In this document: positions 1 to 10,245 of the stretch, piece after piece
How positions within the stretch are numbered: the first letter of the stretch is position 1
How the letters are laid out: each line of letters opens with the position of its first letter
Origin: Synechococcus sp. WH 5701
GTDB lineage: Bacteria > Cyanobacteriota > Cyanobacteriia > PCC-6307 > Cyanobiaceae
Reading direction: 5' to 3'
Length of the DNA: 64,000 nucleotides
Assembly: GCF_000153045.1 (NCBI RefSeq)
Contig: NZ_CH724159.1
Coordinates: 1,227,556 to 1,291,555, forward strand
Position numbers and translations under genes: made by a program
The notes under the pieces: model-generated
Databases searched by the model: none
What the model was told of the DNA's origin: nothing
The model's input: only the letters and a program-made list of their open reading frames with translations

Positions 1-647
1 CCTGCGGCTGTGGGGCAGCAGCCGCAGGCCGTGGCCCAAGCAGTAGCGTGGTGCCACCCGAGCGGGCGCTGGCCCTTGATCTCGGCGACGATGCCAGCCT
101 CGACGCCTTCGCCAGGCGGCTGCAGCAGGAGGCGGTGCGGCTGCGACTGGTGATCAACAGCTCCGGCCTGCTCCACGACGGTGACCTGCAGCCGGAGAAG
201 CGGCTGCAGCAGCTGAGGCGAGGCTCGCTGGAGCGCCTGTTCAGCGTCAATGCCTATGGCCCGGTGCTGCTGGCCAAGGCCCTGGAGCCCCTGCTGCCCC
301 GCCAGGAGCCGGTGCACTTCGCCAGCCTCTCGGCCCGGGTGGGCAGCATCGGCGACAACCAGCTGGGGGGCTGGTACAGCTACAGGGCCGCCAAGGCGGC
401 CCAGAACCAGTTGCTGCGCTGCCTGGCCCTGGAATGGGAGCGCCGACTGCCCCTGGCCTGCGTGAGCCTGCTGCATCCCGGCACCACCGCCACGGCTCTC
501 TCTCAACCCTTCCGCCGCTCGGTGCCGGCTGAGCGGCTGTTCACCCCTGAGCGGGCCGCCAACCAGCTGCTCGATGTGATCGCCGCCCAGGAGCCTGCCC
601 ACACCGGCCGCTTTCTGGCCTGGGACGGGACAACGATTCCCTGGTGA
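1..647 (+). CDS. SDR-family oxidoreductase, 5' end outside window
   Basis: This is the C-terminal part of a short-chain dehydrogenase/reductase; the frame is open to the left edge, so the N-terminal Rossmann glycine motif is missing. Visible family marks are the strand-4 motif VINSSG (a variant of NNAG), a serine-containing strand HFASLSARVG, and the catalytic YRAAK (YxxxK), followed by a PG turn at LLHPGTTAT. The spacing and the C-terminal form recall the small C-factor (CsgA-like) SDRs. SDRs use NAD(P)H on alcohol/ketone substrates; the substrate here cannot be told. It ends 18 bases before the convergent DUF2237 gene. Confidence 0.85.
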   Translation, partial: CGCGAAAAGRGPSSSVVPPERALALDLGDDASLDAFARRLQQEAVRLRLVINSSGLLHDGDLQPEKRLQQLRRGSLERLFSVNAYGPVLLAKALEPLLPRQEPVHFASLSARVGSIGDNQLGGWYSYRAAKAAQNQLLRCLALEWERRLPLACVSLLHPGTTATALSQPFRRSVPAERLFTPERAANQLLDVIAAQEPAHTGRFLAWDGTTIPW

Positions 648-665
648 GCCGTCCCTGGGGAGAAC

Positions 666-1070
666 TCAGGCCTGGGGGGAGGCGGAATGGGCGAAGGCCT
701 GAAGCAGCTCCAGGGGGATCAGCTCCAGACAGGAGGCTTCGCTGGCCTCCAGCCGCACCGGCGGAGCCACGCCGTCGTCGTGGGCCTCCAGCCAGCGGGG
801 GGCACAGACACACCAGTGGTCGCCCGCTTTGAGTCCGGCAAAGCCATAGGCAGGCCTGGGGGTGCTCAGGTCGTTGCCCTGGGACAGGGAGTAGCGCAGA
901 AACAGATCGGTGACGACGCAACAGACCGTGTGGCGGCCATGGTCGGAGGGATCGGTGCGGCAGTGGCCGTCGCGGAACCAGCCGGTCATCGGCTCACAAC
1001 CACAGACGACCAGAGGCTGACCCAGCACATTCAGCGCCGAAGGGCTGGGGGGTGTCGACGATTGATCCAC
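666..1070 (-). CDS. DUF2237 family protein
   Basis: A 134-residue protein with the conserved DUF2237 pattern: NVLGQPL near the start, a cysteine-rich stretch (CGCEPMTGWFRDGHC), HTVCCVVTDLFL, GNDLSTPRP, and GDHWCVCAPRW. Function is unknown; the spread of conserved cysteines and aromatic residues suggests a compact, possibly metal-binding fold (inference). The start is GTG at 1070, preceded by AGGG seven bases upstream, which supports it. It faces the SDR gene and is divergent from the small gene starting at 1174. No operon partner is visible. Confidence 0.8.
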   Translation of the reverse strand: MDQSSTPPSPSALNVLGQPLVVCGCEPMTGWFRDGHCRTDPSDHGRHTVCCVVTDLFLRYSLSQGNDLSTPRPAYGFAGLKAGDHWCVCAPRWLEAHDDGVAPPVRLEASEASCLELIPLELLQAFAHSASPQA

Positions 1071-1173
1071 GCGAAATCCCTGGAACGAGCGTCGAGTCTG
1101 ACCATCTGCGGGAACGAAATCCAGCTGGGAGGTTGACGGATTCGGGGGGGCAGGCGTTAAAGGTCATTGAGCC

Positions 1174-1449
1174 GTGGTGCTGGAAGGCCTCCTTCTGCCG
1201 CCCTTCCGCCTTGCCTTCAACACCTTCATGAGCTGGGATTTCGCCGAAGACGCTGCCTTCATGGCCCTGTACGACGCCTTCAAGGAAAGCGGTGAAACCT
1301 CCGCCATGGAATTTCTCGCCCATGGGGAGGGTGCCTTCCACTTTCAGGAGCTCACCCAGAACGCCGCTGGAGAGGGCTTCGATCTGAGCGACTCCACCGA
1401 CCTCGAGGCCTTCCAGCAGGAAGTGATCGACAGCCTCGAATCGCTCTGA
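1174..1449 (+). CDS. Small hypothetical protein
   Basis: A 91-residue acidic protein that I do not recognise. It is rich in Phe, Glu and Asp (for example MSWDFAEDAAFMALYDAF and an acidic C-terminus ending in IDSLESL), with no cysteine, signal peptide or membrane segment. The GTG at 1174 has AAAGG ten bases upstream; an internal ATG at 1228 gives a 73-residue form beginning MSWDF, which looks the more protein-like N-terminus, so the start is undecided. Codon use matches its neighbours. It ends 3 bases before the convergent DUF4090 gene. Confidence 0.6.
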   Translation: MVLEGLLLPPFRLAFNTFMSWDFAEDAAFMALYDAFKESGETSAMEFLAHGEGAFHFQELTQNAAGEGFDLSDSTDLEAFQQEVIDSLESL

Positions 1450-1452
1450 GCC

Positions 1453-1725
1453 TCAGCCGTAGAAGAAGTCGATCTCCTTGGCCTTGAGGCCATCCCAGCC
1501 GGCGGCCCTGAGACGGGCATCGAGAGTGGCCTGATCGAGATGCTTGGAGCCGGTCTTGACCACCCGGTTGCGCATCGATTTGCGCACGCCGCTGCGGGCC
1601 CGGGCCGCCTCCAGTGCCATCACTTCGTTGTAGAGGCTGAGCATCTCGGCAGGGATGGGGCTTCCATCGAGATCAACGCCGGCGGCGATCGCCGCATCAA
1701 CACCATCAGGACCGGCAATCGCCAT
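1453..1725 (-). CDS. DUF4090 family protein
   Basis: A 90-residue cyanobacterial protein of the DUF4090 family: start MAIAGPDGVDAAI, then VDLDGSPIP, LSLYNEVMALEA, SGVRKSMRNRVV and the C-terminus AKEIDFFYG. The ATG at 1725 gives the family's usual length; the frame runs further upstream but that part does not look conserved. Function is unknown; the pattern of charged helices suggests a soluble binding protein (inference). It lies 77 bases downstream of metH on the same strand and may be the last gene of the ilvE-metH transcript. Confidence 0.75.
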   Translation of the reverse strand: MAIAGPDGVDAAIAAGVDLDGSPIPAEMLSLYNEVMALEAARARSGVRKSMRNRVVKTGSKHLDQATLDARLRAAGWDGLKAKEIDFFYG

Positions 1726-1802
1726 GACAGAACAGACAGAAACAGCCTCAGCCTGCCACTGCCCCCGCTGACCAGGCCCCTGCGGCCGTGGTGCCAAGGG
1801 CC

Positions 1803-4800
1803 TCAGGCACTGAAATAGCGGGCAAGGCTGTGAAGCGCCACCAGGGCGGTGGTGCTCTGCTCGGGATCGAGCTGATCGCTCTCATCCATGGTCAGGCCGA
1901 TGCGACCGGTATCGAGCCAGGCCAGCTGCTGGCGGGAATCGGCCACATTGGGGCAGGCCGGATAGCCGAAGGAGTAGCGGCTGCCGCGGTAGCGCTGGGC
2001 CAGCACATCGCGCAGAGCCGCCGGTTCCTCCGCCGCGAAGCCCAGTTCCCTGCGGATGCGCGCATGGGTCCACTCAGCAAGCGCCTCGGCCATCTGCACG
2101 CCGAGGCCATGGAAGTAGAGATAGTCGGTGTAGCGATCGGCGGCGAAGAGCTCCCTGGCATAGGCACTGGCCCGCTCTCCCATGGTCACGGCCTGCATCG
2201 GCAGCACATCACTGGGCCTGCCATCGCTGAGATCTCGGAAGAAATCGGCGATGCAGTAGCGGTTGCCGCCCCGCTGGCGCGGCAGCTCGAAGCGCCCGAG
2301 CTCCCGCTCACTACCCTCGGGATCAAACACCACCAGGGCATTGCCATCGCGGCCGCAGGGGAAGTAGCCGTAGGCGACCCGGGGCGTGAGCAGGACCTCC
2401 TGCCGGCAGCGCTCGATCCAGCTCTGCAGCACCGGCTCGGCCTTCTCCGCCAACATCGCCTCGTAGGCCTGACGGCTCTGGTCCTGGCTCTTGCGCAGCT
2501 GCCACTGGCCGGCGAAGAGGGCGTTGCGATCGAGATAGGCAAACACCTCATCGAGGGGAATCTCTCCCTCCTGGATCAGGCAACTGCCCAGAAAGGGAGG
2601 CTCCACGGCGGGCTCCTCGGGCACCACCGCTGAGCGATGGCTGGTGACTTCGGGTGCGCTAGCGGTTGCTGGTGTGGCCTGATCGTCTGGGCTCGCCGCT
2701 TCAGCGCCAGCAGCTCTGGGCTCAGCCGCTGGCTCGGGTTCGGCCTCCAGGCCCAGACCCGCGGGGGCACCGGCCAGGAATCCGAGCCGGTCATCCCACT
2801 GGCCTGCCTTGCGGGCTTCCGAGAGCGCATCCATGAAGCGCAGATCGGCAAAAGCATCGCGGCCATAGATCACCTGGCCGTTGTAGACGGAGCGGCAATC
2901 CTTCTGCACAAAGCGGGGGGTGAGGGCCGCCCCGCCAAGAATCACCGGAGCGGTGATGCCCGCCTCATTGAAAGCCTGCAGGTTGTCCTTCATGAAGGCG
3001 GTGGATTTCACCAGCAGCCCGCTCATGGCGATGCAATCCGCCTGGTGAAGGTGCTGAGCCTCGATGATTGCCTCGACCCCCTGCTTGATGCCGAGGTTGA
3101 TCACCTCATAGCCATTGTTAGTCAGGATGATATCAACCAGGTTCTTGCCGATGTCATGCACATCGCCCTTGACGGTGGCGATCAGGAACTTGGCCTTGGC
3201 ACTGCTCACCCCGTCGACTTTCTCCATGTGAGGTTCGAGAAAAGCCACTGCCGCCTTCATCGTTTCTGCGCTCTGGAGCACAAAGGGGAGTTGCATCTGA
3301 CCGGAGCCGAACAACTCCCCAACCACCTTCATGCCATCGAGCAGAAAGGTGTTGATGATCTGCAGCGGCGGGTAGCTGGCCAGGGCCTCCTGAAGGGCCG
3401 GCTCCAGACCGATACGCTCTCCATCGATGATGTGCTGGCGCAGCCGTTGCTCCACGGGAAGATCGGCCAGGCTCGGACCCGATGCCCTCGCCTCCTTCGC
3501 GCTCACCCCCTCGAACAGGCTGGTCAGCACGGTGAGGGGGTCGTAGGTGCAGATCGCGGCCTCAGCCTCCGATTCGAAACGGCGGCGGTCTTCGATCAGA
3601 TCACGGCAGACCTGCTGATGCTCCTCGGTGATCTTCGCGAGGGGAAGAATCTTGGCGGGACTGACAATGGCGGCATCGAGGCCCGCCTCGCAGCACTCGT
3701 GCAGGAAGACGGAATTGAGCACGATCCGAGCCGCCGGAGAGAGCCCGAAGCTCACATTGCTCACTCCCAGCACTACATGAACGCCCGGGAGATTCTCACG
3801 AATCAGGCGGATGGCCTCGATCGTCGCGGCGGCATTGCGGCGGTCCTCCTCGATGCCCGTGGAGATGGGCAGGGCTAGGGGGTCGTAGAAGATCTCATGG
3901 GCCGGGATTCCATACTCCAAGGCGTCGCGGTAGGCCCGCTGGGCAATGGCGAACTTGCGCTCCGCCGTGCGGGCCATGCCCTCCTCATCGATGGTGCCCA
4001 CCACCACACCGGCACCGTAGCGGCGGGCCAGCTCCAGCACCTTGAAGAAACGCTCATCGCCGTCTTCATAGTTGGTGGAGTTGAGGATGCACTTCCCACC
4101 GGCCACTTTCAGGCCAGCCTCCATCTTCTGCCACTCCGTTGAATCCAGCATCAGCGGCAGATTCACGTTGGTGACCAGGCGACTGACCAGGTCATGCATG
4201 TCTTTCTCGCCGTCGCGGCCGACATAGTCGACGTTGACATCGAGCACATGGGCATTCTCCTTGATCTGGCCGCGGGCCAGGGCCACCAGCCCATCCCAGT
4301 CTTCGGCGTTGAGCAGATCGCGCACCTTCCTGGAGCCGCTGGCATTGAGCCGCTCGCCGATGATCAGGAAGGAGTTGTCCTGGTGGTAGGGGGTGACGCC
4401 ATAGATCGAGGCCGCCGCCGGTTCCCACTGCAAGGCTGGCCGCTTCAGCCGATGCTGCGGCAGCCGCACGGGCCGGGGACTGGGGTGAAGATCCACAGCC
4501 AGCTCGGCCAGAGCAGCGATGTGGCTCGGGGTGGTGCCACAGCAGCCACCGATCACCTGAACACCGAGATCTTCAACGAAGTGGAGCAGCTGCAGGCGCA
4601 GCTCGAGGGGCGTGAGCCGGTAGTGGGCCACACCGCCCACATTCTCCGGAAGTCCGGCGTTGGGGATGCAGCTGATCACGAACGGACTGTGCTCGCTCAG
4701 GTAGCGGATGTGCTCCTTCATCTGCTCCGGACCGGTGGCGCAGTTGAGGCCGAGCACATCGATCGCGAAAGGCTCCAGGATCGAGACCACAGCGGCGATA

Positions 4801-5468
4801 TCGGAGCCCACCAGCATCGTGCCGGTGGTTTCCATCGTGACTGAGACCATCAACGGCCGGCGCTCACCGGCGGCTTCGAAGGCTTCCTCCAGACCCTGGA
4901 GCGCCGCCTTGATCTGCAGCACGTCCTGGCAGGTCTCGACGATGAACAGATCGACATCCCCCGCCAGCAGCCCCGCCGCCTGCTCGCGGAAGGAGGCCTT
5001 CATCGTGTCGAAGTCGATGTGGCCGAGGGTCGGCAACTTCGTGGTGGGGCCCATGGAGCCCGCCACGAAGCGGGGCTTGGTGGGGGTGCTGTAGCGATCA
5101 GCCATCTCCCGGGCCAGCTCAGCGGCCCGCTGGTTGAGGGCAAAGGCCTGGTCCTCCAGCCCGTATTCCGCCAGCACGATCGAGGCCGCCCCGAAGGTGT
5201 CGGTTTCGATCACATCGCAGCCCGCCTCAAGAAACTGGGCGTGCACGGCCTGCACGGCGTCGGGGCGGGTGAAAACCAGGTTCTCGTTGCAGCCCTCGAG
5301 GGCCGCGCCGCCGAAATCCTCGGCGCTGAGATCCATCTGCTGCAGCGAGGTGCCCGTGGCACCGTCGAACACCACCACTGGGCGGCCGGGGCCATGCAGG
5401 TGCTCCAGGAAGCCGATCCTGCCGGTTCCTGTCCTTGCCGCCGCCGCCGAGCCCACCAGTGCCGTCAT
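1803..5468 (-). CDS. metH: Cobalamin-dependent methionine synthase
   Basis: Transfers a methyl group from 5-methyltetrahydrofolate to homocysteine via cob(I)alamin. All four modules are present in 1221 residues: homocysteine-binding barrel with zinc cysteines C243, C309 and C310 ([10 protein letters not shown]); pterin-binding domain from about 365 ([11 protein letters not shown]); cap and B12 domain with the cofactor motif DVHDIG (D769, H771, G774) and a GG motif near 845; and the AdoMet reactivation domain from about 960 to the end. Residues 905-957 between the last two are an Ala/Pro/Glu-rich linker. It follows ilvE by 31 bases on the same strand, so the two are probably cotranscribed. Confidence 0.97.
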   Translation of the reverse strand: MTALVGSAAAARTGTGRIGFLEHLHGPGRPVVVFDGATGTSLQQMDLSAEDFGGAALEGCNENLVFTRPDAVQAVHAQFLEAGCDVIETDTFGAASIVLAEYGLEDQAFALNQRAAELAREMADRYSTPTKPRFVAGSMGPTTKLPTLGHIDFDTMKASFREQAAGLLAGDVDLFIVETCQDVLQIKAALQGLEEAFEAAGERRPLMVSVTMETTGTMLVGSDIAAVVSILEPFAIDVLGLNCATGPEQMKEHIRYLSEHSPFVISCIPNAGLPENVGGVAHYRLTPLELRLQLLHFVEDLGVQVIGGCCGTTPSHIAALAELAVDLHPSPRPVRLPQHRLKRPALQWEPAAASIYGVTPYHQDNSFLIIGERLNASGSRKVRDLLNAEDWDGLVALARGQIKENAHVLDVNVDYVGRDGEKDMHDLVSRLVTNVNLPLMLDSTEWQKMEAGLKVAGGKCILNSTNYEDGDERFFKVLELARRYGAGVVVGTIDEEGMARTAERKFAIAQRAYRDALEYGIPAHEIFYDPLALPISTGIEEDRRNAAATIEAIRLIRENLPGVHVVLGVSNVSFGLSPAARIVLNSVFLHECCEAGLDAAIVSPAKILPLAKITEEHQQVCRDLIEDRRRFESEAEAAICTYDPLTVLTSLFEGVSAKEARASGPSLADLPVEQRLRQHIIDGERIGLEPALQEALASYPPLQIINTFLLDGMKVVGELFGSGQMQLPFVLQSAETMKAAVAFLEPHMEKVDGVSSAKAKFLIATVKGDVHDIGKNLVDIILTNNGYEVINLGIKQGVEAIIEAQHLHQADCIAMSGLLVKSTAFMKDNLQAFNEAGITAPVILGGAALTPRFVQKDCRSVYNGQVIYGRDAFADLRFMDALSEARKAGQWDDRLGFLAGAPAGLGLEAEPEPAAEPRAAGAEAASPDDQATPATASAPEVTSHRSAVVPEEPAVEPPFLGSCLIQEGEIPLDEVFAYLDRNALFAGQWQLRKSQDQSRQAYEAMLAEKAEPVLQSWIERCRQEVLLTPRVAYGYFPCGRDGNALVVFDPEGSERELGRFELPRQRGGNRYCIADFFRDLSDGRPSDVLPMQAVTMGERASAYARELFAADRYTDYLYFHGLGVQMAEALAEWTHARIRRELGFAAEEPAALRDVLAQRYRGSRYSFGYPACPNVADSRQQLAWLDTGRIGLTMDESDQLDPEQSTTALVALHSLARYFSA

Positions 5469-5499
5469 CGCGTGATCGTGCCAGCGATCACTCTAGAAA

Positions 5500-6417
5500 T
5501 CAGTCGCGCAGGCGGATGCGGGTGACCCAGTGGTCGTAGTTGGGGTCGTTGCCGATGGTGATCTGGGTGAGCCGCTCCCGCAGCTGCTCCATCACGGGGC
5601 GCTGCGTGGGCAGATCGGTGGACTCCACCCGCCGCACAGGGGTCACCCGCGCCGCGGTGCCGCTGAGGAACACCTCGTCGGCCACGAACAGCTCGGTCTT
5701 GTCGACCGCCCGCTCAATCACCGGGATGTCGAGATCCCTGGCCAATTCGAGGATGCTGGCGCGGGTGATGCCCTCGAGGATGTCCTGATCTACGCCGGGG
5801 GTGATCAGTACGCCATCGCGCACGATGAACAGGTTCATGCCGCTGGCCTCGCTCACCTTGCCGCGGCTGTTGAGCAGCAGAGCCTCATCGAAACCGCTCT
5901 TCACCGCCTCGGTCTTGGCCAGGGAGCTGGTGATGTAAGCGCCGCTGATCTTGCCGCGCAGGGGCAGGGATCGGTCCTCCTGGCGGGTCCAGCTGCTGAC
6001 ACGGCAGCTGACCCCGTCGGGGGAGAGGTAATCGCCCAGCTCGATGCCGTAGATCAGAAAGTCGGTCTCGATGTCGTGCAACCGAGGCGCGATGCCGAGG
6101 TCGCTGGTGTAAACGAAAGGCCGCAGGTAAATCGGCGTGGTAGGCCTGTTGGCCTGCAGAAAGGCGTCGATGGCGCCAAGAATGGTGCTCTCCTCCAGCT
6201 CCGCCAGCAGCAGCCGGGCGCTCTGGCTGAGGCGGCGGGCATGGCGGTCGGCACGAAACAGCAGGATTTCGCCTGGATCACTGGGATTAGGCAGAGCCCG
6301 CATCCCCCCAAAGGCTCCGGTGCCGTAGTGCAAGGCGTGGGTGGCGATCGACAGGGTGGCCTCCGCGAAAGGAACGCAACCGCCCTGGAACCAGGCGTAG
6401 GGGAGAAACTTCTGCAT
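5500..6417 (-). CDS. ilvE: Branched-chain amino acid aminotransferase
   Basis: A fold-type IV PLP enzyme that interconverts Leu/Ile/Val and their 2-oxo acids with 2-oxoglutarate/glutamate. At 305 residues it has the usual length. Marks are the start PYAWFQGG, HALHYGTGAFGGMR, the RGKISGAY segment where K156 is the likely PLP lysine, the phosphate/PLP motif EASGMNLFIV, and the C-terminal FLSGTAARVTPV. It begins the minus-strand run ilvE-metH(-DUF4090) and is divergent from cobN, whose start is 89 bases away. Marine and freshwater picocyanobacteria commonly carry this enzyme; substrate range beyond branched chains cannot be judged. Confidence 0.96.
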   Translation of the reverse strand: MQKFLPYAWFQGGCVPFAEATLSIATHALHYGTGAFGGMRALPNPSDPGEILLFRADRHARRLSQSARLLLAELEESTILGAIDAFLQANRPTTPIYLRPFVYTSDLGIAPRLHDIETDFLIYGIELGDYLSPDGVSCRVSSWTRQEDRSLPLRGKISGAYITSSLAKTEAVKSGFDEALLLNSRGKVSEASGMNLFIVRDGVLITPGVDQDILEGITRASILELARDLDIPVIERAVDKTELFVADEVFLSGTAARVTPVRRVESTDLPTQRPVMEQLRERLTQITIGNDPNYDHWVTRIRLRD

Positions 6418-6506
6418 GCAGGGTCGCTTGGGAAGGGCGTGGAGCGGGGGTCACCGCACCGTGATCGGGCCTCGATCTTCTCACCGTCAGGACCGAGGAT
6501 GGCTCG

Positions 6507-9500
6507 ATGCATCGGCTTGCGGCAGTTCCCGGCGCCACCGGCGACACGGATGGTCCCCTTTATGTGGAGCAGCCTTCGGCGCCCCTGTTGCTGCTGAGCA
6601 GCGCCGACACCGACCTCAGCTGCCTCGCGGGCCTGCTGCGCGACGAACCGGCGCTGCTCAGCCAGGAGGTGCGCGGTCTCAACCTCGCGGCCCTTGATCA
6701 CCCGGCCGTGATCGACCACTACCTGGCCACCAGCCTGGCTGAAACCCGGCTGGTGCTGGTGCGCCTGCTGGGGGGCCGTGGCCACTGGAGCTATGGCCTG
6801 GAGCGTCTGCGCCACTGGGCTGCGGGCCCTGGCCGCCAGCTGGTGGTGGTGGCCGGCACCAGCGATGAAGAGCGCGACCTGGCGAGTCTGGGCACTGTGG
6901 CTCCGGCCCTGGCCCTGGCGATCGGCCGCTGCCTGCGCGAAGGGGGGCGCGCCAACCTGCGCCGGGTGCTGCTCAGCCTCGTGGCCCTGCTGGCAGGGGA
7001 GCAACCCGAGCCACCCCAGGCGGAACCGCTGCCCGATCCCGCCCCCCACGACTGGCGGGCGGATTCCGGACCCCGGGTCGGCCTGGTGCTCTACCGCGCC
7101 TTGCTGCAGGCAGGCGACACCGCCCTGGCGGAGGCCATCCTGGCGGCCCTGCGCCAACGGGGCCTGTGCCCCAGGGCCCTGTGGGTGAGCGGCCTGCGCG
7201 ATGCGGGAGTGCAGCGCGGCGTGGCCGACCTGCTGGGGCGGGAAGGGGTACAGGCGGTGCTCTGCACCACGTCATTTGCCTCAGTGCAGTTCGAGGAGGC
7301 GGGTCTTGGCGCCCCTCTCTGGGAAACCCTGAACGTGCCGGTGCTGCAACTGCTGTGCAGCAGTTGCAGTCGGGAGCGCTGGCGCAGCAGCAGCATCGGC
7401 CTGGGTCCCCTCGATCTGAGCCTGCAGGTGGCGCTGCCGGAGCTCGATGGCCGCCTCACCACCCGGGTGGGTGCATTCAAGGAGGCGGCCGAGCGGGCCG
7501 ATACCCGGCTCACCACCGCTCTGCACCGCTACGTGCCGGATCAGGAGCGCCTCGACTGGATCGCCCAGCTGGTGGGGGCCTGGGTGAGCTTGCGCGGCAC
7601 TCCCCCGGCCCAGCGGCGCCTGTCGCTGGTGCTCGCCAACTACCCAACCCGCAACAGCCGCCTGGCCAATGGCGTGGGTCTCGACACCCCCGCCAGTGCG
7701 GCGGCGATGCTGCACTGGCTGGCCGCCGCCGGCTACGACCTCGGGGGGGCGCAGGGGCAGCCGCCGGATGGGACCCTTCCCCACAGCGGTCAGGAGCTGA
7801 TCGAACGATTGCTGGCGGGCCGCAGCAACGACGCCGAGAGCAGCCACCGGCCGCCCCTCGATCACCTCCCCCTGGCCACCTACCAGCGCTGGTATGACGC
7901 CCTGCCCCGGGAGGGTCGGCAGCTGATCGAGCGGCGCTGGGGCTCACCGGATCAGGACAGCGGACTGGAGCGCAGCGCCGCTGGCGCCGGTTTCCCGATC
8001 CGGGGTCTGCGCTTCGGCCGCATCCATGTGCTGATCCAGCCGGAGCGGGGCTACGACCGCGACCCCAGCCTCAACTACCACAGCCCCGATCTGCCCCCCA
8101 CCCACGCCTACCTGGCCCAGTACCTCTGGCTGCGGCAGGTGGAGGAATCCCAGCTGGTGGTGCACGTGGGCAAGCACGGCAATCTGGAGTGGCTGCCGGG
8201 CAAGGGGCTGGGGCTCTCCAACCAGTGTTTTCCCGAATGGGCCCTGGGGCCGATGCCCCACCTCTACCCCTTCATCGTCAACGATCCCGGCGAAGGGTCC
8301 CAGGCCAAGCGCCGTTCCCAGGCCGTGATCCTCGACCACCTCACCCCGCCCCTGGGGCGGGCGGGGCTGCATGGGCCCCTGCAGACCCTGGAGGCCCTGC
8401 TGGATGAGTACTGGGAAGCGTGCCAACTGGGTAGCGGGCGGGTGGAACCTCTGCGCCAGCGCCTGGCCGAGACCCTCGAGGCCCTTGAGCTGCCGCTGGA
8501 GGCCAGCGACCTGGAGAGCCGCATCGATCGCGCCGACGGCTACCTCTGTGAGCTCAAGGAGGCCCAGATCCGCACGGGCCTGCACACCTTCGGCCACCTG
8601 CCCGCCCCGGAGCCCCTGCTGGAGCTGCTGCTCTGCCTGGCCCGGCCACCCCTGGCCGAGGGGCCGGGCCTGACCCAGGCCCTGGCCAAGGATCTGGGCC
8701 TGGCGCTCGACCCCTGGGCCGATCCGGAGGAAGACCCCCTGGATGCCGCTGACCGGCAGCGGTTGCTGGCGGCAGCACCGGCGGCGGCCCAGGCCTGTCG
8801 CCGGGTCGGGGATGGCGTGGCCCTGCTGGAGGGATGGGCCCTGGAGCTGCTGCGTTCCGTGCTGGAGCCACTGGCCGAGATCCCCCCCTGCGGGCCCATC
8901 ACCCGCTCGGTGCTGGAGCGGGTGCGCGGCGATCTGATCCCGCGACTGTTGCGCTGCGGTGAGGCGGAGCGGGAGTCCTTTCTGGCGGGGGTGGCGGGGG
9001 AGCGCATTGCCGCCGGTCCCTCCGGGGCCCCCACGCGTGGTCGGCCCGACCTGCTGCCCACCGGCCGCAACTTCTACAGCGTCGATCTGCGCGGACTGCC
9101 CAGCGAAGCGGCCTGGGACCTGGGGCGGCGCAGCGCCGAGTTGCTGCTGGAGCTGCACCTCCAGGAGGAGGGCGACGACCTGCGCCACCTGGCCCTCTCG
9201 GTCTGGGGGACGGCAACGATGCGCAACGGCGGTGAAGACATCGCCCAGGCCCTGGCCCTGATGGGGGTGCGGCCGGTCTGGGACGGGCCCACCCGGCGGA
9301 TGGTGGACCTGGAGGTGATCCCGCTTGCGCTGCTGGGGCGCCCCCGGGTGGATGTGACCCTGCGCATCTCCGGTCTGTTCCGCGATGCCTTCCCCCAGCT
9401 GGTGGGCTGGGTCAACCGGGCCACGGCCCTGGTGGCGGGCCTGCAGGAGGCGGAAGCCGACAATCCCCTGGCGGCGGCGCTGATCCGCGAAGGTCACTGC

Positions 9501-10217
9501 GCCCGGGTGTATGGCTCAGCGCCGGGGGCCTACGGGGCTGGATTGCAGGGCTTGATCGACAGCGGCCAGTGGGAGGAGCGCAGCGATCTGGGCGAGGCCT
9601 ACCTCAACTGGAGCGGCTGGCGTTACGAGGGCAGCGGTGAGGCGATCGCCGATGGCGACGGCCTGGAGCAGCGGCTGCGCCAGGTTCAGGTGGTGCTGCA
9701 CAACCAGGACAACCGTGAACATGACCTGCTCGATTCCGACGATTACTACCAGTTCCAGGGGGGCCTGAGCGCCGCCACGGAGCGGGTGCGGGGGTCGGCT
9801 CCGGCCCTCTGGTTCGGCGATCACTCCCGGCGCCAGCGGCCCCGCCTGCATCGCCTGGAGCGGGAGCTCGACAAGGTGCTGCGCTCACGGGTGCTCAATC
9901 CCCGCTGGATCAACGGCATGCGGGCCCATGGCTACAAGGGGGGCTTTGAGCTGGCCGCCAGCCTCGACTACCTCTTCGCCTACGACGCCAGCACCGGACG
10001 TGTACCGGACTGGAGCTACGGCGCCATCTGCGACACCTGGCTGGGCGATGAAACCCTGCTGGACTTTCTGCGCCAGGCCAATCCCTGGGCCCTGCGCGAC
10101 ATGGCCGAGCGGCTGCTGGAAGCCCACAACCGCCGGCTGTGGGAGGGGGCCAGTCCTGAGCAGCTGGAGCATCTCAGGCAACTGGTGCTCAGCAGTGAGA
10201 GTCTGGTGGAGGGCTGA
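6507..10217 (+). CDS. cobN: Cobaltochelatase subunit CobN
   Basis: The large (1236-residue) subunit of the ATP-dependent chelatase that inserts cobalt into the corrin ring in aerobic cobalamin synthesis, related to the H subunit of Mg-chelatase. Family stretches visible are HVGKHGNLEWLPGKG, LPTGRNFYSVD, GGEDIAQALALMGVRP, RPRVDVTLRISGLFRDAFP and the C-terminal INGMRAHGYKGG. Length and the N-terminal form fit CobN better than ChlH. The ATG at 6507 has GAGG eight bases upstream. Being divergent from ilvE-metH puts B12 synthesis next to a B12-using enzyme. Cyanobacteria use this gene with ChlI/ChlD-type partners, which are not in the window. Confidence 0.93.
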   Translation: MHRLAAVPGATGDTDGPLYVEQPSAPLLLLSSADTDLSCLAGLLRDEPALLSQEVRGLNLAALDHPAVIDHYLATSLAETRLVLVRLLGGRGHWSYGLERLRHWAAGPGRQLVVVAGTSDEERDLASLGTVAPALALAIGRCLREGGRANLRRVLLSLVALLAGEQPEPPQAEPLPDPAPHDWRADSGPRVGLVLYRALLQAGDTALAEAILAALRQRGLCPRALWVSGLRDAGVQRGVADLLGREGVQAVLCTTSFASVQFEEAGLGAPLWETLNVPVLQLLCSSCSRERWRSSSIGLGPLDLSLQVALPELDGRLTTRVGAFKEAAERADTRLTTALHRYVPDQERLDWIAQLVGAWVSLRGTPPAQRRLSLVLANYPTRNSRLANGVGLDTPASAAAMLHWLAAAGYDLGGAQGQPPDGTLPHSGQELIERLLAGRSNDAESSHRPPLDHLPLATYQRWYDALPREGRQLIERRWGSPDQDSGLERSAAGAGFPIRGLRFGRIHVLIQPERGYDRDPSLNYHSPDLPPTHAYLAQYLWLRQVEESQLVVHVGKHGNLEWLPGKGLGLSNQCFPEWALGPMPHLYPFIVNDPGEGSQAKRRSQAVILDHLTPPLGRAGLHGPLQTLEALLDEYWEACQLGSGRVEPLRQRLAETLEALELPLEASDLESRIDRADGYLCELKEAQIRTGLHTFGHLPAPEPLLELLLCLARPPLAEGPGLTQALAKDLGLALDPWADPEEDPLDAADRQRLLAAAPAAAQACRRVGDGVALLEGWALELLRSVLEPLAEIPPCGPITRSVLERVRGDLIPRLLRCGEAERESFLAGVAGERIAAGPSGAPTRGRPDLLPTGRNFYSVDLRGLPSEAAWDLGRRSAELLLELHLQEEGDDLRHLALSVWGTATMRNGGEDIAQALALMGVRPVWDGPTRRMVDLEVIPLALLGRPRVDVTLRISGLFRDAFPQLVGWVNRATALVAGLQEAEADNPLAAALIREGHCARVYGSAPGAYGAGLQGLIDSGQWEERSDLGEAYLNWSGWRYEGSGEAIADGDGLEQRLRQVQVVLHNQDNREHDLLDSDDYYQFQGGLSAATERVRGSAPALWFGDHSRRQRPRLHRLERELDKVLRSRVLNPRWINGMRAHGYKGGFELAASLDYLFAYDASTGRVPDWSYGAICDTWLGDETLLDFLRQANPWALRDMAERLLEAHNRRLWEGASPEQLEHLRQLVLSSESLVEG

Positions 10218-10245
10218 GTTGCAAGGGAAGAGTGTGCCGCGCCGT

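Noticed and set aside
6418..6506. Cobalamin riboswitch between ilvE and cobN.
   Set aside because: The gap is only 89 bases and lacks the B12-box; too short for the aptamer.
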